Shown: positions 22,751 to 34,236 of the stretch, one piece after another
Position numbering within the stretch: the first letter of the stretch is position 1
Layout of the letters: each line of letters opens with the position of its first letter
Assembly: GCF_030272615.1 (NCBI RefSeq)
Contig: NC_081409.1
Coordinates: forward strand, 531,215,791 to 531,279,790
DNA length: 64,000 nt
Direction of reading: 5' to 3'
DNA from: Cryptomeria japonica
Taxonomy: Eukaryota > Streptophyta > Pinopsida > Cupressales > Cupressaceae
Notes under the pieces: model-generated
The model's database searches: none
What the model saw: only the letters and a program-made list of their open reading frames with translations
What the model was told of the DNA's origin: nothing
Made by a program: the position numbers and the translations under genes

Positions 22751-25509
22751 GTAATGTTATTGTTTGCACCTTGCTCTTTGTCTTGATAAAGTCTTCCTCC
22801 TCTGCCATGACAAATTGAACCTTTAAGCAACCATACACTCTTATCTTCTCTACACTCTTCAAATTCCAATAACATTGTGGTAACCTTTGCAATGCTTCAC
22901 ACTTCATTATTTTCAATGTTTTTAGCAAAGGCAGTGCTCCCTCTTCCACTTTTCAAAGTTGCTCTATCTTCTCCACCTCCACCACTGAAAATACCTCAAG
23001 CTTAGGAAATCCTCCCACCTTGCCAAATTCCTCTGGGAACTTCTCTATATTGAGGCACTTCTTGATCTCTAAGTGCTTTAAGCTTGCAAGTTTATGTAAG
23101 GGAGGTAGTTGTTTCAACATTTTACATTGGAGCAACCTGATGTAGTTTAAATGTTGAAATACACAAAATGAACTTTCTATTTCAATTAATTGAGGATATG
23201 CTAGCCAGAGATTTCTCAAACTTCACATGGCAGTAATGTCACGGGGTAGCCTTTCCATACTTGTGAGATACAAATAAAGATACTCCATCTGCTTCATGCT
23301 TCCCAACATTCCTTCTCGAATTATTTCACCATTATTTTGAAGGCCCAACCTTTTGAGTTGGTTAAGGGTGCCCAAATCAGTTATTGGAGGGCGATTTTTT
23401 ATGCACTTATTCCACCCTATATTTGAACAACCATATATATTCGGGTACTCCAAAGATGTAAGGTGTGATGTTCCATAAGGCATGCGCTGCAGATGTTCAC
23501 AGTACCCAACAGTAAAAAGTTTTAGAGAAGTCAACTTAGAAATTCCGGATGGGAGTTGTGTAATATTTGAAGGTTGTTTAGAGCAACGACAGAGTTGGGC
23601 AGTCTCTTGATTGGAACATGGTCTAACCAGAGGCAAACTAAATGCTTCAAGCATCTCACTTTTTTGGGCAACAACTGGAGGGCAGTCGATGACAAATCGA
23701 GGACCCTGAGAGAAAAAGTAACAAGGTGCGGACAAAGGGAGCTCTGAAAGCCTTCGGAACGCTAGTCAAGCTGTTCTCCCTCAATGAAATTCTGACTTGT
23801 CCCGAACAGTGGTCCGCTGGAAACTCAGAAAAACCTCTGCCTGCCTGAAAGAAGCATTTTTCTTCCATCTCAGCAATTGATCACCTTTCCGTCGTAATCC
23901 TTTTGGACTGGTTCAATAAGGCATCGTTCTGTTAACAAATTGATGAAAAAAACACACAATCTTACCTAGAAACAGCAGCTATCAACATTATGGATTTATC
24001 TAGAAACAGCAGCTATCAACCTTATGGATTGTGGAAAATTGATATCTTTGATATCTCTCCAATTTTGATAGGATCTGGCACCGCCACCAGCCCTTCTCCA
24101 ATCCAATACTTCGTAGCAACTGCACTACTGATGACATGGTCTTCTGAGAAAGCAGCAAGGTAGAGGAAGCACAACTGCAAGGAAATGCCATAGCCAGCCA
24201 CATCGGCCAAAGCATCTCAGCCTGCTTAAAAGCGAGCCTGAAACATTCTTCTGCATACTCTGGAGTGCGAATTCCCATTCATCTGTCTGAGCGATGCCTG
24301 CTATAATGCCATTGCATGCCCGATTACTTTGAGGGCTAATGGAAGCCCCCGCATTCCTTGCAGACACGCCTCGCTATTTCTTGGTCAATGCTTATGGGCA
24401 GAATTCCTTCGCTCTGTGGAAATGCATGGAAAGAAAACAAACTCCAACAGTCATCCTCACTCAAATCTTGCATTTGGACGATTGATGAAGGCGGAACACC
24501 CAACTTTGAGAGTACACTAGTAATTTCTTGAAGTGGCAATGATGATGTTGGAATTGTGGTGTGGAAAGAGAGGCACACACAGGTCCTATAACAACGAGGT
24601 TGCACTTGCACTTGTTTCCCAAACATCATCTAAAAACAGGGCAAATTTGTGTTTTGCCACGCTTTCATTCAACCAAGTTTTCACATGGTTTTCCTCTCTA
24701 CTCTGTAATCTTTCATCTACTTTAAGAGCTATTTGTCTCACAAGATCGCTTCTGAGAGCATGGAAAGATGGATTTTGTGAAACAGTAAGCCAAAGCATAA
24801 AGCCATTGGAAAAGAGAGTCTTACTCTGTACCTGGTTACTGTTGAAGACTCGTTTGAGTAGCAGAGTCTTACCGGCTCCGCCCTTCCCAACTAGGCCGAC
24901 TCGAGACATTTTTTTGCGGCAGTGTGAATGAATGAGCTCCACAAGTGTGTTTGATACAGAATCGTGTCCGACAATGAGTGCCTCCTCAATACACTTCTTG
25001 TTGTTGGAAGTGGATGGAAAGAGATCTCCAGATGTGGATGGAGTAGGCAGATTAAGAGAATTCACCCTCTCATTAATCTGTTGAAGAACTTGCCCATTAG
25101 CCTGTTGTTGTAGCAAAGCTACGAGAGGCTTAGAGGCTAAATTCTTGCCCACATTTGCAGTGAGTTGCCTGATCTTTCTGCTCATTTTGTAACGAAAAAA
25201 GAGATGAGAGTGTGAGGGTACAGTGCAGTGCTGGGCCAAACCAAATGCTTCGTCCATAGGATAATTCAACTCGTGCAACCAGCTGTTGAACGTGGGGGGG
25301 CATAGGATGGTGATTTGGCGATCGATGTACTGAAAGCCTTTTGATACTCCTGCAATTCCACATTCATTTGTTTTAATTTTGAGAAGCAGAAGCTTGAGCT
25401 CATCCAACTCTTTGTTGCATCGAATAGCAACATGGATATGGCAAAGAATCTGATTTCCAAGCAATTGAATGGCGTAACCAGTCATTCCAGAGCTAACAGG
25501 ATCACCCAT
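22751..25509 (-). pseudogene. RPW8-like NLR immune receptor pseudogene
   Basis: NLRs are intracellular receptors or helpers of plant immunity. Start ATG is at 25509. The N-terminal ~150 residues resemble RPW8-type coiled-coil domains (LHELNYPMDEAFGLAQHC, RYKMSRKIRQL), suggesting the helper (ADR1/NRG1-like) class. The NB-ARC domain follows: P-loop GLVGKGGAGKT, then a FMLWLTVSQNPSFHALRSDL block and kinase-2 FALFLDDVWE. After about 24590 the frame shifts repeatedly; further motifs appear in other frames (DLSEDDCWSLFSFHAF; CKECGG; CFLYLAAFSED; WIGEGL). Leucine-rich repeats occupy 23735-22751 (LPSGISKLTSLKLFTVGYC; LASLKHLEIKKCLNIEKFP). At least three frameshifts plus the gypsy insertion mean it cannot make a full receptor. 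The last codons lie beyond the insertion at 16538-16433. Confidence 0.88.
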
Positions 25510-26289
25510 TTTTCAGGCACCTCAGAAAGAATATTGAAAACAGGGAAAAATATAAACAAATAGCAGCTAAATGTTTGGCCAGACAAGCAGGCTAATCTGC
25601 TGGCTTGTCTAAAAAGCAAGGCTACCTTACCATTTGATATGAAACGCTATTAATTTAGAGTTTTCACGGAGACCTCGTCAAAAATGGAGGACATTTTTCA
25701 ATTTACGTTGGGAAACTCGAGATTTCTTGTCTTAACATGAATCGCTCACTTCCGTTCTTAGACCAAATTAAATCAAATTAGACATTCAATCGAAAGTAAT
25801 GTCTTATAAGAAAGAAGACAATAACAGGTGTTGTCCAACATGCACCAGTGATATTTTCGCATATTCTGATTTTCTGATTTCTTTCTCGTTCGTACAGGAA
25901 GATGACACTAACAATAACTGCGAGTCAAGTCTTATAACGTAGAAAAAGTACACTGCTATTAGTTGCATCAATTGTTTCAATTTGTGCAGAGAAATGAGGT
26001 CTGCAGAAAAGAAATATAAGAAATATAAGCTATGTTTCTCATCGGATCAAAAGAGCAAAAGAGCAAGAGAGCAAAATAGGCTAATATAAGCTGTTTGATA
26101 AGACGTTCTTTTTTTCATTAAAGACTAAGACTAATTGAATATATTAAGTTTCCACATTGAATTTGAAAATTTATGAGAAATGAGAGGCTAGTTAACTTTC
26201 CAGTTTGAGAGGCACGGAAAAATGAAAGCACAATTAATTATAAATACCTCTTGTCAGACTTGTGTTCGCCATGCAACTAAACAGGCGTT
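25510..26289. other. Intergenic region upstream of the NLR pseudogene
   Basis: No gene seen. This would contain the NLR promoter, on the minus strand. The right part is AT-rich and runs up to the 5' end of the second LINE. Confidence 0.5.
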
Positions 26290-26396
26290 GGGGAGATGAG
26301 GCGGTGGCTGATCCGCTTCCCCCCAAAGATCCCTTCGGCTCACAGGCAGGACATGTCCCATAATGGGTCTTTCATGGTGGCAAATGGGTTGATGTT

Positions 26397-28207
26397 ATGG
26401 CTTCATCTGCTCGCTTAACATAGGATAAAACATCCCAACATGATTTTCCTACTTTTGCATATTTCAAAGGGTTTTTTTGGCGACATCAAAATTGGGATCG
26501 TAATTTGCAAAATAAGGGGAATTGGCAAAAGGGCAATAAAAAACGGAATGCTAGGGTTTCTGGTAATAAGACTCGGCTTGGCCTGGCGAGTGTCTTTGCT
26601 AATTCACAACCAATTTCAAGGGATTCGGGAGGTCAATTGCCGAATGTTGATTTGCCCTCTCAGCCTGCTCCGCTCCCGGTTCCTCTTATTGATGCCTCAG
26701 ATGCTATCTTGGGGAAAAAGGCTCATGATCTTCGGGCTTTGGTAGTCATGATCCAGGTGTGGGGTGATTCTATTCCTCTGTGAAATCTCCATTATAAAAT
26801 TCATGCACACTGGTATGACACTTTGTACTTCCATGTTATCTCTGCAAGTTCGTTTATTATTGTTTTCGATTTTGCATCTGCTAGGGATAAGGATTTGAGT
26901 GTTCCATTTTTTTGGCTTGGAAAAATCCTGATTTTTGTGGAAAGTTGGAAGCCCTTTCTAGCGACTTCTAGGGTTGGCCCAAAATAGGTTCCTATTTGGT
27001 TTAAACTTCCTTTATTACCATCTGAATTTGTTGAATTTGATATTCTAACAAAAATTGGGGATTCACTGGGTAAATTTCTGCTATCTCATTCGGTGTTTGA
27101 GGATGGGGTGTTGGTTGTCAAAATTTGTGTTTTAATTTCCCCTAAAGTCTCCCTGCCAAAGTTCTACAACATTCGGTCTCCTTTTGGCTTGTAGCGTCAA
27201 AACCTAGTCAGGGATTCTGGGGATTTTGGTTGCTCCTTAGTGACTATGGATTCTCCTTTGTTTTTTCATATGAAATCCATTCAATTTGGTTCGGGGGGTA
27301 CTGAATCCTCTTTTGATGGGAGTGCGGAAATTTTTGCTTGGAATAAAGATCATTTTGGTGTTGCTGCTGCTAATCTACCTTCCCCTTTGAAAAAAACTTT
27401 CACTTCTAGGGTTTCGGCAGTGGTTCCTAACTGCTCTGTTCCTTCCCCGAGGATTGGTTTGACGAATGCTCCCCCTCTGAACAATTCTAATGACATTTCA
27501 AACATGGGAATGTCTTTTGAGCATGTTGTTGATATGGGAAATAACTTAGGGGCTGAGCCACAAATCCCTGAGGTTTTGATGAATACTGAAAAACCCGTGG
27601 ATGTTGAAGTTGTTCCAGATGAGCATCTCATTGCCCAGGTGCAAGATATTGTTAATGCTAATAAGGTCTCTCTTAATTCCCCTTTAGCTAATAAAGTAAT
27701 TTCTTCAATTTTGGTTGATTTGGGTAGTCTGGAGAATGACTTGGCTGCTTTTCCCACTAATAACTCTTCTGAGCTACTCAACACGGATAAGGCTTTGGTG
27801 GCTTCAGTGTTTGGGCCATCTCTGGTTCCCACTGTCCTAGATAGGGAGGAGGTTAGGGTAGGTTCCATTCAAGATAAGGCGCCCGAGGATTCTCCTTTGG
27901 TCACTAACGGGCTTCCTTTGGTTCAAACCCCTTTTTCCCCTACCTCACCCTTGTCAACTCCAGGAAAAAGAGGCCGCAAGCCCAAGCATACTAAGACTAA
28001 ATTAGAAATTGATGCAGGAATTCAAACAACTATTCTTTCTTCTTTCGAGACTTGCAGAAAGAAAAGATCAAAAAGCCCTTTAATTCACCTCTCACAAGAG
28101 CCTTGGCTTCTAAACGAAGTTTGCATAAGGTTTTTTTGGCAGATATGGTTTCTCCAGTTTCTTTGGATGTTTTGAGGGGAGTTGATACTTCCCCTCAAGC
28201 CCAATGA
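26397..28207 (+). pseudogene. LINE ORF1 (DUF4283-like)
   Basis: Start chosen at ATG 26397 (MASSARLT, then TAG). The frame runs on to about 28060 with stops at 26421, 26781, about 26985 and about 27192. A conserved patch near 26990-27070 (VPIWFKLPLLPSEF...) resembles the DUF4283 domain of plant LINE ORF1 proteins; no CCHC knuckle was found. After an apparent slip in the A-rich stretch near 28050-28085 a different frame gives a plausible C-terminus (SPLTRALASKRSLHKVF) ending at TGA 28205-28207, which overlaps the ORF2 ATG. Pseudogene. Confidence 0.7.
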
Positions 28208-31200
28208 GGATTATACCCTAGAATGTTAGGGGCTTAAACGTCCCTAACAAACGACGCTTAATTAAGTCACAATTGGACTTAATGAAGTGTGATGTGGTGC
28301 TGGTACAAGAAACTAAGTTAAATTTATCATCGACTGATATGTTATTTTCTTCTTGGAAAGTATGGAATTTTTGTTCAACTCCCTCCTCTGGTGCTTCAGG
28401 TAAGTTGGCAGTCCTTTGGAAAGATTCTAGTGTGCATTTTTCATTAATTTCTTCCTCATCCAATTGGATGCTTGGCCTATTTAAGAGTAGGCTGTCAAAT
28501 TTAAAATTTTGGTTATTTAATGTTTATGATCCATCTGTGGTTCTAGAAAAAAGAAATCTTTGGAATTTTTTGGTCTCTCTTGCTGCTCCTCTGCGTAATG
28601 TTTTTCTGATTTGGGGGGGGGGGTTTAATGCAATTGCTAGTTTGGATGAAAAGGCTAGGGGAATCATCCCTAATAAGCATTCTATGTCAGAATTTTGCAA
28701 CTTTATTCATTCTTTGAATCTGGTTGATTGTAAACCTCTTAATGGGTCATTTACATGGACCAACATGCGAAGAGACTTTTGTCAAATTTCTGAAAGGCTG
28801 GATCGTTTTTTGGTTTCGGATAATTGGTTCAATTCGGGACAAGATTTTGTGTCCTCAATTCTCCCCTTCACTGACTCTGATCATTTCCCTATTCTGTTTA
28901 CTATTTTTGAGGATAGGGCTCCTAGGAAGTTACCTTTTAAGTTTGAGCCAATGTGGTTTAGGGACCGATCGTTTTTACCTTCACTTAAACAATGGTGGAG
29001 TTCGGCTCCATTTTTTCCTGGGTCTCGGATGTTTCGGCTTGTTAAGAAACTGAGCTTTTTAAAGTTAAGGATTAAGGATTGGAATGTGATGCATTTTAAG
29101 AATATCTTTGGAGAAAAGGCCAGGATCCAGGAAGAAATTGAGCAGCTTAATAAGAACATTGTTGCTTCAGGTATGTCCCCCTTATTGTATGATAAGCTAA
29201 AGTTGTTGAATCTTCAATTGAGTAAGATCTTGGCTAGGGAAGAATCTTATTGGAGGCAGAAGTCTAGAGACCTTTGGCTTTCCGAAGGCGATAGAAATAC
29301 TAAATTCTTTCACTCCTCTTCTAAGCTTAAGAGACTTCGTAATTGGATCTCCTGTATTATTGACTCTAATGGCAACAGTCTGGTTGATGAGGATGATATT
29401 GCTGCCGAAGCTGTTAGGTTCTTTAAGTCTCTTCTTACAGCGGAGCCGGTGGTGGTAGATAATGAGTTTGTGAACTTGATCCCTCCTTTAGTATCTCAAG
29501 AGGATAATAAGATGCTTATGGCCCCCTTTTCATTGGCTGAACTGAAAGAGACAGTCTTTTCCATGCATCCGAAAAAGGCACCGGGACTGGATGGGTTTAC
29601 GACTTTATTCTTTCAAAAGTGTTGGGACTTTATAGGAAATGATGTGTTGTTAGCCTTGGAGGAATCCATAAGAAATAGGTCGATATTGAGATAACTTAAC
29701 ACCACTCTTATTGCTATTATTCCGAAAGTGGATAACCCTACCTCTTTTTCGGACTTTCGTCCGATTGCCTTGTGTACCACCTTATGTAAAAATTTTACTA
29801 AGGCAATTTCGGTTAGGCTTTCTAGGCTCCTTCCTTGGATAATTTCGTTGGAGCAGGGTGGTTTTGTGCCTAGTCGGGAGACATTTGAAGGTGCGATTGT
29901 AGCTCATGAAATTATGCACTCCATATCTCAGCAAAAGGTCCCAGCCATGATTCTTAAACTAGACATGCTTAAGACTTATGATCGTGTTAATTGGCAGTCC
30001 CTTGTGGCGGTTTTGTATCGTTTGGGGTTTTCACGTTGCTGGGTCAAGTGGGTGTTTTCATGTATATCCTCTACCCACTTTTCAGTTTTGATTAATGGTT
30101 CTCCCTCGAGGTTCTTTGCTTCCTCCCGGGGAATTAGGCAAGGGGATCCCTTGTCTCCTTTTTTGTTTATTCTTTTGGCGGAAGCATTAAGCAGGGCCAT
30201 CTCTAATGCTACGTCATCTGGTCTATGGTCAGGCATCAGAGTGGATGGCCTCCCTTCTTCACAATCTCATTGCTTGTTTGCTAATGACCCGCTTCTGTTT
30301 GGGGTGGCCTCTCTGAGGGAAGCTCGAGTTATTAAGAAAATTATCTCTGATTATGCTGCTTTTTCTGGACAAAAAGTTAATAATCAGAAGTCCAAAGTCT
30401 TTTTCGTGAATGTCTCCCCTCTAGTTAGGGACAAACTTGCCTGCTTTTGGAGTTTCCAAGTAGGGACTTTTCCGTGTATGTACTTGGGCATTCCTTTCTT
30501 TCTGGGGTCAGAGAAGGCCTCCTTTTGGGATAAAGTTGTTCATTCAATAACCTCCAAAATTTCCTCCTAGAACCACAAGTGGCTTACAATGGCTGGTAAG
30601 ATCCTTTTAATCAAATCAGTTTTGAATGCCATCCCTACATATTTGATGTCTATCCTGCAGGCTCCCTCTCAAGTCATTAAGGACATTAAGGTTTCCCTTA
30701 GGTCCTTCCTTTGGAATGATAACTTGGGAGGTAGAAAGAAGATCCCTCTTCTTGCTTGGGATAAAATTTGTCGTCCCAAAGAGCTGGGGGGTGCGGGTAT
30801 TCGTGATTTAGTCGTTCAAAATAAAGCGTTGGGGGCGAAATTGATTTGGAAGTTATATGCAGACCCTCATAGTAAATGGGCTTCCATCATGCTCACTAAG
30901 TATTTAAGGGGAGCATCCAGAGAAAGGATTTTTACTACAACATCTCTTCCGAAGGGTTTTGCGTTCTGGAATTTTTTGGTTTCTTGTAGGAAGGTTGTCT
31001 TACCACATTTATCTTGGGTTGTCCATAGTGGGGAAAAGGCCGGGTTCTGGGATGAAGTTTGGAATGGGCATCCCGCTCTTTCAGCTATTCGTGACTGGTC
31101 CCCTTTGCCTGGTATTCTATCGGATCTTTGGGGGCCTCTTGTTGCAGATTATTTTAACATTATCTCCTCAGGTCCATGTTTAGTGGCTAAATGGAAGGAT

Positions 31201-32445
31201 ATCCCTCCCTTGTCTATTGATAACGATCTTATTCTTGCTTTTGTGGAAGAACTTCATAAAAGACCTCTAGTTTTTCATAATAAGGAAGACTCTTTGGTCT
31301 GGGTTAAGAATGTTGCAGGTTCCTATTCAATAAAAGATGGGTATAATTCTTTGGTTCAGCCCTCTTTACCCTCTTGTTGGCCTATTAAGCTTTTTTGGCA
31401 TTTTGCTTGTCTTCCAAAGGCAGGGGCGTTTGCTTGGTTGGCAGTCCAAGATAAAGTCCTTACTAGGATGCGATTGGACAGACTTGGGATTACAACAGTA
31501 TTTCCTTGTGTTTTTTGTGGTTATTGTATGGAATCGATGGATCACCTTTTCTTGTTATGTCCATTTGCTACTGAATGTTGGTATTGGCTATTTGGTATGC
31601 TAGGATGGTCTTCTGCTCTTTGCTCGAATCTATTCTCGCAATTCATGACCTAGCCCTTGTTGTTTCCCTCTTCGTTCTACTCATCTTTTTGGGTTGTCGG
31701 CCCATCTCTGGTGGTCTGGAATCTCTAGCTTGAAAGGAATTCTAGAATCTTCAAACATAAATCTGCTACCCTGACTGATGTAATTGGTAAAATCCAAATC
31801 TCCATTAGTGAGGTGGTGCTTTCTCTCATCCATAAAAATTTAGATCACCTTAGGTCTTTTTCTCATTGGGATAATTGGGTCACTTGGAGATGGTCTTCGC
31901 TTCATTTGATGCCTTCCCATGGGGCTATATCAGATGGACTCTCTTCTTTTGTTAAGCGCAAGATGGCTAAATGGAGTCCTCCTCCCTTTCCTTCATTCAA
32001 ACTTCAGTTTGACGGGGATTCTAAGGGGAATCCAGGGAGGCCTGGTGTTGGTGTAATTATTTTTTATCATTCTTCAAGGATCATCAAAGCAGTGGGAAAA
32101 TATATTGGTCAAGGCACTAATAATGTGGTTGAGTTCCAGGCTTTATCCTTTGGGCTTGATCTCGCTCTTTCATTAAACATTAAAGATATTGTTATTGAAG
32201 GTGACTCAATGCTGGTCTTTCAGACGGTTATTAGCAAAAAATGTCTCTCTTGGCACTTGCAGTATTTTTTAGATCACATTCTTCTGCAGTTAAAAGGCTT
32301 TTCCACTTTCTCTATCTCTCACTATTTCAGAGAGATCAATGTCTTTGCGGATTTTCTAGCAAACAAGGCTATTGTTGAGGGTGTTGATTATATAGAAGTT
32401 GCTCCTTCGGACATTCCTGTTTCTTGCATGAAGTTTCTTTCTTAG
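28204..32445 (+). pseudogene. LINE ORF2: endonuclease, reverse transcriptase, zinc region, RNase H
   Basis: About 1,413 codons in one frame without an indel. Endonuclease: NVRGLN start, VLVQETK, DSDHFPI. The reverse transcriptase (about 29540-30330) has FRPIALC, RGIRQGDPLSPFLF and the catalytic box as FANDPLLFG, where FADD is expected, so one catalytic Asp is Asn. The zinc-binding region is near 31400-31600 (CVFCGYCMESMDHLFLLC). RNase H at about 32000-32400 has FDGDSKGNPG, NNVVEFQAL and IEGDSMLV. Stops lie at about 28219 (the conserved Trp of the SWNVRGLN-type motif), 29692, 30568, 31651 and about 31728; each is one transition from a likely ancestral Gln or Trp. Inactive. Confidence 0.9.
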
Positions 32446-34236
32446 CAGACCTTCCATTCAGAAACCTCCTTCATTCCCTATACTTGGTGTGGTTTTTCTT
32501 TCGTAAGTGCCTATAATGAAGGTGTTGGTCTTCAGGGCAATATCTTTGTTGTTGACATTTACTGGGAGAATCTCCTCATTAAGTAGAGAGTTTGTTGTGG
32601 CTACTTCTATTAGATTGAGCTTTCCTTTATTCGATTGTTCTCTCCCTTCTCCATGCTTTGTGAGGTTTTTCACTTCCCTATATGGCTATAGGGGGGATGT
32701 TGTCCTGCCTTATGGCAACATCTCTGTTGTAGCTATATTTGGTAGTAGCTCCTCATTAAGTATGGAGGATGGAGGGGCAATTTTATGCTCGGCTGGCAAT
32801 TTTGGTATTGGATGAGCTTTGGGTTGGTTATCATTTTGTTCTGTGGGGCTGCATTTTTGGGTATTATGGATATCTTTGTTGATGGATATCTTCGTTTCCA
32901 TTTGATATTTAGGAGACTTTTTTGGTTTTGGCCTTTCTTTATATTAATCTTTAGCTTTATGACAGGTGCTTGGTAAGTTATAAATGTTAGATCGTCTGCT
33001 TTTTTTTGGTAATCATTTTTCTTTATGGTCAGAAGTGGGTCAACTTATGATCGGCTGGCAGTTTTGGTATTGAATGGGCTTTTGGATTGTTATTGTCTTG
33101 TCCTATGTGGCTGCATGATTGGTTTCTGTGGATATCATTGTAGATGGATATCTCGGTTTCCATTGGATATCTTGGGGACTGTTTTTGGTATCGACCTTAC
33201 TTCATCTCCACTCATTTCATGCTAATCATTAGTTTCGTGGCAAGGGTCTGTTAAGTTATATTTGTTTTTGATCCTCTGCTTTTTTGGTAATCATTTATCT
33301 TTACGGTCGGAAGTGGGTGACTTTGCCATGAGGTTTCGTATCATAATGGTTGGATTTGGTCCTTCTTTTGAATCATTTCGCATTGTGGGCGTTCTGCTAT
33401 TTAAGGAGTTGTTTTAATGATTGGGATTGTTGTGAGATATGAGGTAGTTTCATCTTTTGGTGTGTAGCCTCTTGCTTGGTGTTTTCTCTTATGATGAAAA
33501 GATAATCATGATCCAGTTATCCTGTTCTTTGTTATATTCCGGATGTGTGCAAATATGGCATTCATTCTATCTTTGTATTTTCTTTCTAACACAAATGCTC
33601 TGCATTGTTTGGAGAGTTCTTGGCAAAATCTGTGGTTGGTGGCATTTTTTGAGGAACTGGAAAGTGTCGTTTATATGGTGGTGCAAATGGTTTCTTATCC
33701 TGTTGTTACTATTATGGTTTTTGCTATGGACTATTTTGTGGATTGGTCTCATCCTACTTCCTGTGGGTGTTCATCATCCTTCTCTGCTTCTTATATGGAT
33801 GGGCATATGTTTGCTCACCATTTTTATGCTGACAGGATTGTTTTTTCTTGGTTCCCTTCTAGCTTTGTGTTTTGTTCTCTTCAGAGCCTTGGATTCATGT
33901 GGTGCATAGACAGATTGGTTATTGGGGTGATGGCACTGCTTATGTTTAGGCAGTGGTGGCTTCATTTTGGGATGTTCTCTTCTTCATTGGTTCTCGCAGC
34001 TTCCTTTATATCTAATGTGGTTGGCTATGTAACTGGGGGGTTTTTATTTGGGATGCTTATGGGCTTTTGTAATGGGTAGATAGGCTTTTGTTCTCTTGAG
34101 CAATACTGAAGGGTTTTCTTACCGGTTCTTTCCCTTCAATGCTCATTGAACCAGACACCATGTAAAAAAATATAAAGATTTAATATAATTTCAGTGGTTC
34201 ATCCACTTTTATCAAAATAAATAAATAAATAAAGAT
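32446..34236 (+). repeat. LINE 3' region with ~262-278 bp tandem repeats
   Basis: Non-coding tail of the LINE. The phrase GGCTGGCA.TTTTGGTATTG recurs at 32791 and 33053 (262 bp), and GAAGTGGGT recurs at 33032 and 33310 (278 bp), each followed by similar T-rich sequence. A shorter shared block, TCCTCATTAAGTA, is near 32573 and 32750. Several open frames here (for example 33543-34079) are hydrophobic because the DNA is T-rich, and show no family features. Confidence 0.65.

Larger units (their letters stand above)
26290..34236 (+). mobile_element. LINE with RNase H domain and very long 3' region
   Basis: A second non-LTR element, distinct from the one in AOX. ORF1 is 26397-28207, ORF2 28204-32445, then about 1.8 kb of non-coding 3' sequence with internal tandem repeats, ending in an (AAAT)n-type tail (AAATAAATAAATAAATAAAG) near 34236. 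ORF1 and ORF2 overlap as ATGA. The 5' boundary near 26290 is approximate and no target duplication was located. Confidence 0.85.

Noticed and set aside
33543-34079. 178-codon hydrophobic open frame that could look like a membrane protein
   Set aside because: It lies in the T-rich 3' region of a LINE; the hydrophobicity follows from base composition and there is no family motif.
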